From positions 1 to 51,440 of the IMG/VR virus record IMGVR_UViG_3300023178_000068: a DNA stretch of 51,440 nt; one strand, written 5' to 3'. The DNA is from a virus. Both the position numbers and the translations under genes were made by a program. Below are positions 15,236 through 25,500 of the stretch, in pieces; the stretch's first letter is position 1, and every line of letters starts with the position of its first letter. Under the pieces are notes generated by a model that was not told the DNA's origin, did no database searches, and saw only the letters and a list, made by a program, of their open reading frames with translations.

Positions 15236-16237
15236 CTAGAGGCTGGTAATTAATGAGTAAGCAGGAGCAGGATTATTAACATATGATGTGCTATCTGCTC
15301 TTAAATGACTAATACTACTGGTTAGTGTTCCGTTAACTCTTTCGTCTGCGCCTCCAGAACCGTTTGCATCATCAGCGAATGTAATTAGAAATCTAATTTG
15401 ACTACTTGATTCTTCTTTAGCTTGTATAGTGTATTCGTTATCAATGTATGCTGCTGAACCAGTTTTTGTATAAATGGTTTGATAACTTGATGTTAAATCA
15501 AGGTTACCAATTGCAGATCCTGTGCCTGCGCCGGTTACAGTATCGTCAGATACATCTTCACCGTCTGGTTCTCCGTCGCCGCCTGTAATATTTAAGTTAT
15601 AACTATCAGTTGTGTCATAATTAAACTTGACAGTTTGCATTGCTGCTAACATTAATTTCCAGTCTTCAGTTTTTTGATAATCTGGATCAGATACTGTTAA
15701 GGAATGAGATAAAGAAGAACTAAATCTTATTTCGCCGCCTGCATTGAAAAAACCTCTACGAGCATTTGCTGAACCAAAATCAACAATAAACTCATGTATT
15801 ACACTCTGTGGTAATGAACTACCACCCCATACAGTAGATCTTGAACTGTTTGCACCCGAAGATTCAACAGCAGCGTAATTGAAATTTATATCAAATCTGT
15901 TTGTTTCTAGTGCTGAAAGGTTAGCTTCATATTCAGCATATAGGTCATCCCAAATCAAACCTCTTTGATATTCTTCAAAACCCGATTTCAAACGAGTTTC
16001 AACATCTATTCCAATCAATCCTCCAGGTAAAGCACCTGTTTGATGGACATGTATTTTTGTGTAGTCTGATGCTAAGTTTTGTAAATCTTCAGCAGTAACA
16101 TCGTTGCCAGGCAAAACCGGAGTTGACAAGACTGTATTATTGTATCCTTTATCTCCACTTCCAACACCTAAGAGTGTAGCAACTCTACCTTGTAGTGTGT
16201 TGTATCTAGCTGCGCCTACAATGTCTTCTACTGCCAT
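15236..16237 (-). CDS. Virion/tail-fibre-associated protein, paralogue of the preceding entry
   Basis: This 333-residue protein starts MAVEDIVGAARYNTLQGRVA. It shares with the 14008-15183 protein HVHQTG, a conserved Trp/Asp region (GLIWDDLYAEY), the block RRGFFNAGGEIRF and DWKLMLAAMQTVKF. The C-terminal part is a predicted beta domain with acidic loops. It has its own late promoter and a GGA ribosome site. Its function is unknown; membership of the late structural block makes a virion role likely. Confidence 0.6.
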   Translation of the reverse strand: MAVEDIVGAARYNTLQGRVATLLGVGSGDKGYNNTVLSTPVLPGNDVTAEDLQNLASDYTKIHVHQTGALPGGLIGIDVETRLKSGFEEYQRGLIWDDLYAEYEANLSALETNRFDINFNYAAVESSGANSSRSTVWGGSSLPQSVIHEFIVDFGSANARRGFFNAGGEIRFSSSLSHSLTVSDPDYQKTEDWKLMLAAMQTVKFNYDTTDSYNLNITGGDGEPDGEDVSDDTVTGAGTGSAIGNLDLTSSYQTIYTKTGSAAYIDNEYTIQAKEESSSQIRFLITFADDANGSGGADERVNGTLTSSISHLRADSTSYVNNPAPAYSLITSL

Positions 16238-16260
16238 AACTATTCCTTAATTAACTACGT

Positions 16261-16268
16261 ATATTTAT
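16261..16268 (-). promoter_or_regulatory. T4-type late promoter box ATAAATAT
   Basis: The TAAATA core ends 24 bases before the ATG at 16237. The TAA stop codon of the fibre gene 16265-17773 is formed by the first three bases of TAAATA, so promoter and stop share sequence. Confidence 0.7.
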
Positions 16269-17773
16269 GTTTTCAAAATACACTCAACAAGTTTTTCTTC
16301 TGCATTTGTATTTGTTTCAAGTGCTATACCAATTAATGCTCTTGTTGCAGTAGTTGTGCAAACACCATCTTGCCATGCGTATACTGCTTGACCTTTTGAT
16401 ACTGGTTCTTTTACTCTTACTGGAACACGACCTTTAAGTGCAATAGCCTGTCCGTCAAGATCACTGTTCATCAAATAAGCAGGATTTTCACTTATAACAC
16501 CAACTGCAATATCTGAACTCTTACATGCTGTTGCTTCTGCTTCGATTTCAGCACCACCAATTGCCATAGCTGTTCCAACAGGATACTCTTTATCAGTTGT
16601 ATAATTTTCAGCTAGGTCAGCATAACGTGCTTTTGTTGCTGTTCCTGAAAATAAAACAGCAGAAAGGTTACCAGACGGATCTCTAACTGCTACTGTGTTT
16701 GCAGTATCAGCTGTGGACGCTGTTCTTGCAGTTCCAGCAACATCAAGTGCAGCAGCAGAAGTTGCTTCACCATTAAATGTATCTGCCCAAACATTTGAAA
16801 ATTTAAGTGCTGAACTACCAATGTTATACTGAGCTGTTGTTTCAGGAAAAATACCTGTATTTGTAGCATCTACATTTCTAACACTGATAATATTTGCAAC
16901 ACCAACTCCGCTACGTGTAGCACCAAAATATATCCTATCACCGATTGTATTTTGTATTTGTCCTATTGTATCTGAAACAATACTTACAGACAAATCATTA
17001 CTGTTACCAACTGTAAATCCTGCATCTGCAAATCTTGCAGTTGTTGTAAAGTTTGCTGTAGTTGATGTAAGGAAATCACTTGCTGGTTGTCCATTTAATT
17101 TGAGTGCATCGCTTGCAGTTGCCCAAAGAACTGGTTCGCCTGCAGTGCCTGCTCCTGTTGTAACACCGGTTGTGCTATCAGTATTAATCAGTGTAATACC
17201 TCGACGTATTAGAGTAAATCCTGTTAAATCTGGAACATCTGCAGGTTGTGTTGATCCTAATGTAAATTCTTGTGAGCTGATGACATAAACTGGTGTATCG
17301 TTAATAAGAGCAACAATAATAGACTTGTTAGCACTGAGGGTGTCTGTTACTGTAACACTTAACATTTGTGTTGTTCCGTCGCCAGCAGCTTGTGGACCTA
17401 CAAGTATAAATTCACCTGTGCCGTTTTTTGCATATAGCTGGCTACTTGTGGTGCTATACCAAAGGTCGCCTTCGTTTAATCCTGCAGGTTCTGTAGCAGC
17501 AACTTCAGCGCCGCCTGCATTTTTCCATGCTGTTCCTGTATAGAATTTAAGTTTTGCAGTTCCTGCATCATACCAAACCTGTCCTGTAATTGCTTTTGCA
17601 GGTGCAGTTGTATTTGCAAAATGCTCTAGTAAATGCAAAAAGTTCTCGTTTTGTGCTTCGCCGTAACCACTGTAGTTTTTACCTATCAGTTTGATATCGG
17701 TAGTTTGATCAACTGTGCCGTCTTCAACTACAACCAGTTGGTTACCGTTAAAAGTGTTTATTATGTATGCCAT
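16265..17773 (-). CDS. Tail-fibre-like protein 3 of a tandem family
   Basis: This 502-residue protein shares its N-terminal module of roughly 200 residues with the next two fibre proteins: NENFLHLLEHFANTTAPAKA then GQVWYDAGTAKLKFYTGTAW, GDLWYSTTSSQLY and a SQEFT..GFTLIRRG segment. That common module is probably the virion attachment and trunk part. The C-terminal part is different: ARYADLAENYTTDKEYPVGT, then GVISENPAYLMN and KGRVPVRVKEPVSKGQAVYA. This type of end domain occurs at the tips of many phage fibres and appendages. Receptor binding or fibre assembly is inferred. It has its own late promoter and a GAGG site before the ATG. Confidence 0.75.
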   Translation of the reverse strand: MAYIINTFNGNQLVVVEDGTVDQTTDIKLIGKNYSGYGEAQNENFLHLLEHFANTTAPAKAITGQVWYDAGTAKLKFYTGTAWKNAGGAEVAATEPAGLNEGDLWYSTTSSQLYAKNGTGEFILVGPQAAGDGTTQMLSVTVTDTLSANKSIIVALINDTPVYVISSQEFTLGSTQPADVPDLTGFTLIRRGITLINTDSTTGVTTGAGTAGEPVLWATASDALKLNGQPASDFLTSTTANFTTTARFADAGFTVGNSNDLSVSIVSDTIGQIQNTIGDRIYFGATRSGVGVANIISVRNVDATNTGIFPETTAQYNIGSSALKFSNVWADTFNGEATSAAALDVAGTARTASTADTANTVAVRDPSGNLSAVLFSGTATKARYADLAENYTTDKEYPVGTAMAIGGAEIEAEATACKSSDIAVGVISENPAYLMNSDLDGQAIALKGRVPVRVKEPVSKGQAVYAWQDGVCTTTATRALIGIALETNTNAEEKLVECILKT

Positions 17774-17794
17774 ATTCGCTCCTCGTGCTTACAC

Positions 17795-17802
17795 TTATTT
17801 AT
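17795..17802 (-). promoter_or_regulatory. T4-type late promoter box ATAAATAA
   Basis: Minus-strand ATAAATAA, preceded by ACG as in the box at 22582-22589, ends 22 bases before the ATG at 17773. GAGGAG lies just before the start codon. Confidence 0.7.
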
Positions 17803-17807
17803 CGTAA

Positions 17808-19814
17808 TTATGGATATGTTACGGTTGACACCCATTCCCATGTATTCAAACCAAAATTTGCTCTTAATTCAATTATATGCCTATCCATTCCAAATGTAAT
17901 AGTAGATGTTGGATCAGGACTTACAATAACATCTGATAATACAGATACGTTTTGAACACCCGCACTATCAACAGCTAAGAAACTTTTTACTACGCTAGAG
18001 TTTACATCAATTGGATCCGTTGTTGCGGTTGGAGATTCTGCTAAAATTCTGCACGTTGTATTATTTTGAACAACATTTGCATTAATAGGTATCCATACAT
18101 TTAATAAATTTACCAATGCAGTTTCTAAGTCGCCTGCTGCTCCAAATCCAGCTGCACCAAATCCTGTTGCATTTACAGTGAAATATCTAGTGGCACCTGT
18201 AATTTCTTCATCTACATAACCTTTTGTTGCTGCAAGATCATCTGCCGATTCATTCTCGACACTATAATCTGCAACTAATTTACTTATTGGTTTTTTAACA
18301 CCTGTAATATTTCTATAATTAAGTGTTCCTGGATTGATTGCTATATCGTTAAGAACATTAAATTCTAGTCCGTCAGCATTAGAACTTGTTATTACATTTC
18401 CGTCAATATTAATGTCATCAACATCAATTGCAACTAGTGTTCCAATACTTGTAAGATTACTGTTAACAACGCTAGGACCTAGTCCTGTTTTTGTTAAAAC
18501 TGTTTCATCTTCAATTTTATATTTTCCAGCAATGCTGTCAATGTTAATATTAACTGCTGTTGTCCAGTTATGGTTTTCGTTTCTATATACCCAGTCAATA
18601 CTTCCAGAAGTTGTATTGATTACTATACCAGCACCGTCTATATATTCACTTGAACTATCTAGCAATGTGCTGTCGTCTGGGGTTGCAAGTTCAATAACCT
18701 TATCTGCAACCTTCAATGTTGTGACTTGTTCATTTACAACAGTTCCTACACGTAGATCGCCTTCAATACGCATATCACCTGTAACTACTAAGTTACGTGG
18801 ATCGGCTGTTGTTCCTATATGAACACCTGTAGTTCTTGGTGATAAACCGTCAGAAATATCACCACGTTCAATACTAGGATTCGGAGCATCATTAAAAATA
18901 CCCATACGTTGATTAGCTGCATCAAATTTAAATGCACTGTAAGTTAAAGGAGTTCCTGATCCAAGGTCTTGGCGCAATTGTAGTTCAAAATCATTATCAG
19001 GGCCGGTGTTGTCGAGAAGTGTTTTTGTTCCAGATTTTTTAATGTTTAATCTATTATCATTACCAACAAAAATACCATTTGGACCTCTAAAAGTAAGTGT
19101 TCCATACGCAGTTCTAGCACCAGCCGGATTAGTATCATCAAGTGTGCTTAAGAAACTATCTTTAGTAAATTGATCTCCAGTTGAAGACACCAATTTTTCA
19201 GCACTATCAGCTTTTCCATAAAAACTAAAGTCTGCAAATCCACTATTAGGATTGAATCCTGTTTTTATATCAGTAAATCCGGCTATTGCAGGAAATGGTG
19301 TAAATGTTTCTTTTGACCAAATACCAACATTACTACCATTAATAAACAGTTTTACAATAATTTTATTTTGACCAATTGTATCTTTGACTGTTACTGTTTC
19401 AATACCTGATTTTAATTGAGATTTTGTGTAGGTAGGTCCAACTGGTATTAAGTCAGTTCCGTCAAAGAAATACATAACATTTTCAACACCATTAATCCAA
19501 ATATCTCCTTGCACAAGAGTAGAAGGTTGCGTAGATGAAAATATTGTGCTATCAGTGCTTCTAAAAGTAGTTCCGTCATATACTTTTAATCTGCCTTCAG
19601 CTGTATCATACCATAATTGTCCTCGTAGTGGTTTATTAGGTGGTGCAGTGTTTGCAAAGGATTCTAATATTGCAATAAAATTTTCATTTATGCTTTCTCC
19701 AAACCCTTGATAGTTTTTTCCTATTAATGCAATGTCTGTCGTATTAACATCTAGTTTACCATCTACTAAATCTACAAGTAATGATCCGTCTGTTTTGTTT
19801 AATTTATAACTCAT
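17808..19814 (-). CDS. Tail-fibre-like protein 2 of a tandem family
   Basis: This 668-residue protein has the shared N-terminal module: NENFIAILESFANTAPPNKP, GQLWYDTAEGRLKVYDGT, GDIWINGVENVMYFFDG, and ETFTPFPAIAGFTDIKTG. The middle holds beta-rich repeats including an RGDISDGL stretch and a MRIEGDLRVGT stretch of the kind seen in fibre shafts. Its end is unlike either neighbour: a GFGAAGFGAAGDL linker, then a predicted beta sandwich ending NFGLNTWEWVSTVTY. The start codon overlaps the stop of the gene before it (TAATG), so its translation is coupled. A late virion fibre is the best reading; the C-terminal domain is unrecognised. Confidence 0.7.
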   Translation of the reverse strand: MSYKLNKTDGSLLVDLVDGKLDVNTTDIALIGKNYQGFGESINENFIAILESFANTAPPNKPLRGQLWYDTAEGRLKVYDGTTFRSTDSTIFSSTQPSTLVQGDIWINGVENVMYFFDGTDLIPVGPTYTKSQLKSGIETVTVKDTIGQNKIIVKLFINGSNVGIWSKETFTPFPAIAGFTDIKTGFNPNSGFADFSFYGKADSAEKLVSSTGDQFTKDSFLSTLDDTNPAGARTAYGTLTFRGPNGIFVGNDNRLNIKKSGTKTLLDNTGPDNDFELQLRQDLGSGTPLTYSAFKFDAANQRMGIFNDAPNPSIERGDISDGLSPRTTGVHIGTTADPRNLVVTGDMRIEGDLRVGTVVNEQVTTLKVADKVIELATPDDSTLLDSSSEYIDGAGIVINTTSGSIDWVYRNENHNWTTAVNINIDSIAGKYKIEDETVLTKTGLGPSVVNSNLTSIGTLVAIDVDDINIDGNVITSSNADGLEFNVLNDIAINPGTLNYRNITGVKKPISKLVADYSVENESADDLAATKGYVDEEITGATRYFTVNATGFGAAGFGAAGDLETALVNLLNVWIPINANVVQNNTTCRILAESPTATTDPIDVNSSVVKSFLAVDSAGVQNVSVLSDVIVSPDPTSTITFGMDRHIIELRANFGLNTWEWVSTVTYP

Positions 19815-21955
19815 TATGTTACCCCGTGATAGATGATAAAGTTGATTGCAGCAAACGGTGGTGTAATATCTAAAGGATCGTTAGGAGTGCCGTCAGTTAT
19901 AGATCCACTATTAAGTAGTCTACTACCTGTTCCGCCATCAATTCCTCCTCCACTAATTGTTTCCGAAGAACTTGTTGTAGCGTTTGTTACTGCATAAAAT
20001 TGTTCACCTGTGCCAGCAGCACGTAAATCGTGTGTGTGTTCTGGCAAATTTGGTTGCGTAATAGTCACTTCGTCACTACCTGATACACCGCCCATGCTAC
20101 CTGTGCCGCTATTAGTTATTCGGTTTGCTCCACCAGGAGTTCCTATACCAGTTGGTAAGCGACCTCTAAAATCCGGTATACGGAAAAAGTCTGTTGCACT
20201 ACCAGAATATGGATTACCCCAATACCAGGTTGTTGAATTACTTGGATCCCAACCCATAGCATCAGCAAGTAGTCGATAATTAGTTGATCCTGTTCTAGGT
20301 TTATCTGTTCCATCGCATATAAACCAACCAGTTGGTGCAACCAATCCTGCCCACATCATAACTGTTCCAATTGGCAGTGAAGAAATTTGTGCAGTTATGT
20401 CTGCTATTGTGGTTTTGAATACTCCTAAAGTTCCTGTAGGATCTACTGTAACATCGTCTGCTGTTGGTCTATAGATGATGATTTCATCTGAGCTAATTAA
20501 TCTACCAAGTTGTGTTGCTACATCTAATTTTGTGTTTATAAAATCATCGTTAATAGTGGTTGTAAAAGTTTTTGAACTTCCGCCAGTTTGTCCATCAAAA
20601 CTAAAAGATGTTGCACTTACATCACCTGTCATACTAAAAGTAGTAGGACTAGTTAATTTGCTCGATGAACCTGTAACATTGCCAGTTACATTACCGTTGA
20701 CGTTGCCTTGTAGATTACCGTATACTGTATTGGCATATATACCGCTGAATCTTTTACCTGTGCTACCTATGATACCTTGTCCGTTTGTATCAGGTTCCAT
20801 AACAGTTCCAACAGGGTTTGTCTGGATTACATCTGTAAATGTAGCTCTGCCACCAACTTGTAATTGCTTTGCAACCCCTAAACCGCCTTTGACAGTTGCA
20901 GCACCTGTTGTTGGTGCTAAACTATCAAACTCACTGTTTACAACAAGTTTACCACTGGTATCTAATTCTGCATCATCGCCTGTTTCTACACCAATATTGA
21001 GATTGCCTCTCATGTCTAATTTTTCTGTTGGACTTAAAGTATTGATGCCAAAATTACCATCGTTGCTTATTCTTACAACAGGATTAGTGCTTACTGGAGT
21101 TCTTATATCTAACGTTCCAGCACCAGTTAATTCTAGTATACCGCTTTGTCCTTCAACTAATGCACTAAAAGTTTTTACTGTGCCAATTTCAATACCTGCA
21201 TTAGGTGTTGTAAGTTTGTTTTGAAATACTTGAGTGCCGCCACCTGCATCCTTACGTGCAAGTGTTGCAACAGCAACAGTTCCTGAAGGCTGTGTGAGTG
21301 TTGGATTTTCTTGTATATATGCCGCTTGCTCAACAATACCTTTGATGTTTGCTAAGTCTCCGCCTACATTTGTGCTTAAAGTTGTGCCTTTATATATTTT
21401 AGAAAATCCAGACCATGCAGCCTTAGGTGTAAATTCTGTGGCACTTATTACACTAACAGGTATGTCATTTACATAATTTACAATTACATCTCTTTCTACA
21501 TCACTGGTATCAGTTCTTGTTTCAGCTAATGCTCCTGTTTTATTACCAGTGGCAAAACTAGGCCCTACAAGAATCCATCCACTACCACTATACAAATATA
21601 ATTGGCTAGTGCTTGTGTCAACCCAAAGATCGCCTACTGTGCTGTTAATGCTTTCAGGCTCTGCTCCGCTTTTTTTAAGACCTCCGGCAGCAACCCAATT
21701 TGTGCCATCATATATTTTTAATTGATCAACATCATTGGTTGTATCATACCATAATTGTCCTTCAACTGGATTTCTTGGTGGATTTACATCAGCAAAATTT
21801 TCTAACAGATGTAAAAAATTTGTTAATATAGGTAAACCATAGTCTGTGCTATTTTGAGGAGGTAATTGTAAACTAGTCTCAGTATTCGGACTAGTGCCTT
21901 CAACGGTGATGCTACCTTTGTTTGCTGAATCTGTAAACGGAACATTATATGCCAT
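19814..21955 (-). CDS. Short-tail-fibre-like protein with tail collar domain
   Basis: This 713-residue protein starts with the shared module (TNFLHLLENFADVNPPRNPV, GQLWYDTTNDVDQLKIYDGT). The shaft contains the tetrapeptide run GNLQ GNVN GNVT GNVT, with beta repeats before it. Residues 527-713 are a phage tail collar domain: MWAGLVAPTGWFICDGT, FFRIPDFRGRLPTGIG, LPEHTHDL with its HxH metal-type motif, and PPFAAINFIIYHG at the end. This is the domain of T4 gp12, whose tip binds lipopolysaccharide, so this is the best candidate for the host-binding short fibre. It is not a full-length gp12 relative; only the C-terminus matches. The stop/start overlaps at both ends show coupling with its neighbours. 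Confidence 0.85.
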   Translation of the reverse strand: MAYNVPFTDSANKGSITVEGTSPNTETSLQLPPQNSTDYGLPILTNFLHLLENFADVNPPRNPVEGQLWYDTTNDVDQLKIYDGTNWVAAGGLKKSGAEPESINSTVGDLWVDTSTSQLYLYSGSGWILVGPSFATGNKTGALAETRTDTSDVERDVIVNYVNDIPVSVISATEFTPKAAWSGFSKIYKGTTLSTNVGGDLANIKGIVEQAAYIQENPTLTQPSGTVAVATLARKDAGGGTQVFQNKLTTPNAGIEIGTVKTFSALVEGQSGILELTGAGTLDIRTPVSTNPVVRISNDGNFGINTLSPTEKLDMRGNLNIGVETGDDAELDTSGKLVVNSEFDSLAPTTGAATVKGGLGVAKQLQVGGRATFTDVIQTNPVGTVMEPDTNGQGIIGSTGKRFSGIYANTVYGNLQGNVNGNVTGNVTGSSSKLTSPTTFSMTGDVSATSFSFDGQTGGSSKTFTTTINDDFINTKLDVATQLGRLISSDEIIIYRPTADDVTVDPTGTLGVFKTTIADITAQISSLPIGTVMMWAGLVAPTGWFICDGTDKPRTGSTNYRLLADAMGWDPSNSTTWYWGNPYSGSATDFFRIPDFRGRLPTGIGTPGGANRITNSGTGSMGGVSGSDEVTITQPNLPEHTHDLRAAGTGEQFYAVTNATTSSSETISGGGIDGGTGSRLLNSGSITDGTPNDPLDITPPFAAINFIIYHGVT

Positions 21956-22563
21956 TAAATGTTACCTCCACTCAAACTCTGCACTCTAACTGTATAATCA
22001 ATTTGTATAAGTCTGTTTAAGGATTTTTGCACAGGATGGAATATAACATGTGTTATAAGTTTTCCTGTGCCAGTTGGTGAATAACTTATCAATCCAAGTT
22101 CATCAAAAACAAATTGGTCTTCAGCATTGGCGGCAGTATCGTATGCTGCTTGACCATCTGGCTCACCATAATCTAACAAACATGAAACTAATATGTCAGT
22201 ATAATTAGTTCCACTTAAATGCCTTGTTTCTATTTTGTTCCTTGTTGGATCAGTGTTGTTTACACTTTGATCATCAACTACTTTTGTATAGGTTTGATTA
22301 TAAAGGCTTGCATTAGTTCCTGTGCTGTTGGGTGTGAGATACGTAATTATACCAGTAGGATCAACACTTGTGCCTCCATTGCCAAACGCCATTTCATATA
22401 TAAATCCTTGGCCAGCATTACCGAGGCTTTCTGCCAAAGCAATACTCATGTTTTCATAATGAATAGCATTACGTTTGTTTATAAAGACTTCACCAGATTC
22501 TGGGTTGTGTATCTTTATATGTCCTTCAACGTGTATGCCGCTATAATCAGTTTTTTGTTCCAT
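21955..22563 (-). CDS. Virion structural protein of unknown role
   Basis: This 202-residue protein starts MEQKTDYSGIHVEGHIKIHN, with INKRNAIHYENMSIALAESL following and an IYEMAFGNGG segment. A similar N-terminal pattern occurs, as far as I recall, next to the fibre genes of T4-like marine phages. It could be a baseplate or fibre connector such as T4 gp9 or gp11, but I see no clear match. It is the first gene of the fibre transcription unit, with a late promoter 18 bases upstream, and it ends in a TAATG overlap with the collar-domain fibre. Confidence 0.65.
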   Translation of the reverse strand: MEQKTDYSGIHVEGHIKIHNPESGEVFINKRNAIHYENMSIALAESLGNAGQGFIYEMAFGNGGTSVDPTGIITYLTPNSTGTNASLYNQTYTKVVDDQSVNNTDPTRNKIETRHLSGTNYTDILVSCLLDYGEPDGQAAYDTAANAEDQFVFDELGLISYSPTGTGKLITHVIFHPVQKSLNRLIQIDYTVRVQSLSGGNI

Positions 22564-22581
22564 GTTATCTCACCTATACTG

Positions 22582-22589
22582 TATTTATC
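22582..22589 (-). promoter_or_regulatory. T4-type late promoter box GATAAATA
   Basis: The TAAATA core ends 18 bases before the ATG at 22563. The first three bases of TAAATA are the TAA stop codon of the giant structural gene, the same arrangement as at 16261-16268. Confidence 0.75.
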
Positions 22590-25500
22590 GTGGTAGCGAT
22601 ATTGTTTTGTCTCTTATAAATCTTGCGATTTTATTTTGGCTATCACTGAGCGATAGTGAAGTATTTGTATCAACTATATCGTTCCAGAGATTACCATTTT
22701 TCTTAACTAGTAATATTTGTTCACCAGTCAACGGTATATTATCAGGGTGTGCATCATCCTGTATATTTAATATTAACAGCGTTTTTGGTTGTCCATCAAT
22801 ATACGCTATTTCCATTGTATATTCAGCTGGCACTATTTCGTCACCGTCTGGAGAATCTAAATCAACTGCTGCATTAAATTTATACCAATTCCTGTCTTTG
22901 AGTTTGTTGTTTGGTTCTAGAGGTAAAGGCTTTCTTAATCGTCTTCCACCAACAAAAATATCAACCATACTTGCTGCTATTTCATCAATTAATGTTTCAG
23001 ACTCAAATGCACTTAAACTGCTTCCTATTTTTGTAACGTATTCGTTTGCAGGAGTATGAAGATCTACATCTAGTAATATTTCTCCTGTGCTACCATCAGC
23101 AAAATCTGTTAAATCAGTAATTTGTTGATTTTCTTTATAAGGAATAGTTTCTTCAGGTCCTTGCCCTACAACAGTTGTGCCGCTTTGATGCACAGTTGCA
23201 ATACCTGTTCCTAATGTTCCTCTACGTAATCCAGATAATGTTGCATTTTCTACAGCATAATATTCAATACGTTCTTTATCAATCCATATTATACCAGGCT
23301 GATTTCTATTGCGATCAGGTATTGTAATTCCATCAGCATTTTGTAAAATAATTTGACTATCATAATAATTTAATGGTTGTGCTAATGTATATGTATTTTG
23401 ATTATTCAAACGCTTGAAGTGGAATCTGTTTAGCATGTCTTTGAATATTCTAAATCCATATTTAGGTGTTGATACACTACCTGCAAAATGCAACACTTCT
23501 ATTGTGCTGTTTTTGTTTACACGTCTTGCTAATTGGACTCCTGTCTTATCTGCATTTAACACGTAATCAATTTCTGGTGTCAATAATTTGCCATTTTTAA
23601 CAATCCAAACATAGTTTGTGCTTATAGCAGGCTTGCTTAATTCTAAATATCCTTTAGTTAGATTATTTCTATCTATATAAGCATTTGTTCCTTCTGGAGC
23701 ATGTGTGGTTGAAAACACAACATCAAAACTTTCTCTTTCAAGTCCAGTGATATCATGATTACTAAATGTATATATTTTAACATCGTGTGTAGATCTAGGA
23801 GCATATGCAAAATTTAGCGTGTCGCCCTGTGTGTAATCAAACCCTGTCAATGTTACAGTTTCGTATGTGCTATCATTTCCATAAGTAGCAATTGCTGTAA
23901 CACGTTGTGGTGTGTCATCGATTGTAAATAGAGCTTCCATATCTCTCAAATATCCATATAATTTTAATGTTACTGAATTTCCATTTACACTTTTTTCTTT
24001 GACAATACCTCTAACAGTTGTGCTATCATCTGTCAATGCCAATATTATTTCATCTCCAACTGGAATGCCGTTAGTCCACGCAGGACTTGTTGTTTCAAAT
24101 GTGATACTCGTATCAGTAAAAGTATATTCCGCATCTCTAATAATATGCACTTCTAATGTATCGCCTACTTCTCCAATTTGGTTAGAAGTTAAAACTATCC
24201 TACCAGTTATTGCATCAAAGTCCCAATATTGAGGTGCAAGATAAGTTTCATTAAGGTAAACCAAAATATCTCTTTGGAAAACTTTTGATAAATTTTCAAA
24301 CTGCCATTTGTCTATTTCATAACTTCTATCAGAAGTTATTATTATTTTTTTCCTATATCCAGGATTTAATATCTTATTGTTGACTTGCACAATTATGTTG
24401 TTTGCAATAGGTAATCTATTGTAAGGCAATAATACAGAACCGTTTGGATTTTTCGCTGTTTTAAATTCGTGATAATATTTTACATCGTCAGGAACAAAAG
24501 ATTCGTCAATTACAATTTGACTAAAATCAGGAGTTGTGTTATTATACACAGTATAATCAAAAATGTCACCTATAGCACTTTGTGTTGTAAGTTCAATTTC
24601 TAATGTTCCATTATTATCTTTTGGTTCAGCTAATTCAACATTTCCGTTTCTTGTTACAAATAAACTATATTCTGTGCTGTATTTTATATTTGTATCAAGT
24701 CTTGTGGTTTTTTCTGTTGTTACTATTCTGTCACTATCAATTAAATCTAATCCATTGTTATCAATAAGAATAATATTGAGATTTTTATTTGGTTCTATTG
24801 CTGTGCTATCTGCAAAAATAAATGTGTTTGTTTTCCAATCAATAGTATATTCAGATTGATCAATAATAACATCGTCTAATTTAGCAATAACATTTGTTTG
24901 AGATGCAGCAACTCCACTTAATGGATATTCTAATCTACCATCATCGGTTAGGTAGTTATGAACTGTAATTATACCTTGGCCGTCTTGAACTCTGTTGAAG
25001 ACTTGTATATCAAGTGCATCGACTAACTGTCCTGGAACTTGCTCTTCTGGACCTTTGCTCGTTGTTGGCGTAACAAACCCATCACCGTCAACAGTTATAT
25101 CACCTGCTTGCACACCGGTAGCTGTAGAAAGCGCAAAATCGCCGCCTTTTAATTCTATGTCAAAGTTTGTAAAGTCTGGTGTTGTAGTTCCATCACTAGA
25201 TGCTTTTCTGAATATTACAGTATCGCCTGTTGTGTTTGCAACATACGGAACATCGTCGAGTTCATTGAATTTTTCTAAAATATCGTTTACAACAATACTT
25301 GTGGTTATACCGTCACCTGTAATAGGAGATATAACTGCATATGGAACCTTTGGATCTGGAGTAGGCCATGATGAACTGTCTAATCTAATAGGATTTTCAC
25401 TAGTAGGTGCTAATACACTTTTAAAGTATACATTGTATTCAACATTGGCTTCGAGAGGAAGAGCTAAATCTAAAATATCAGTGCTTCCATCTAAGACAAA

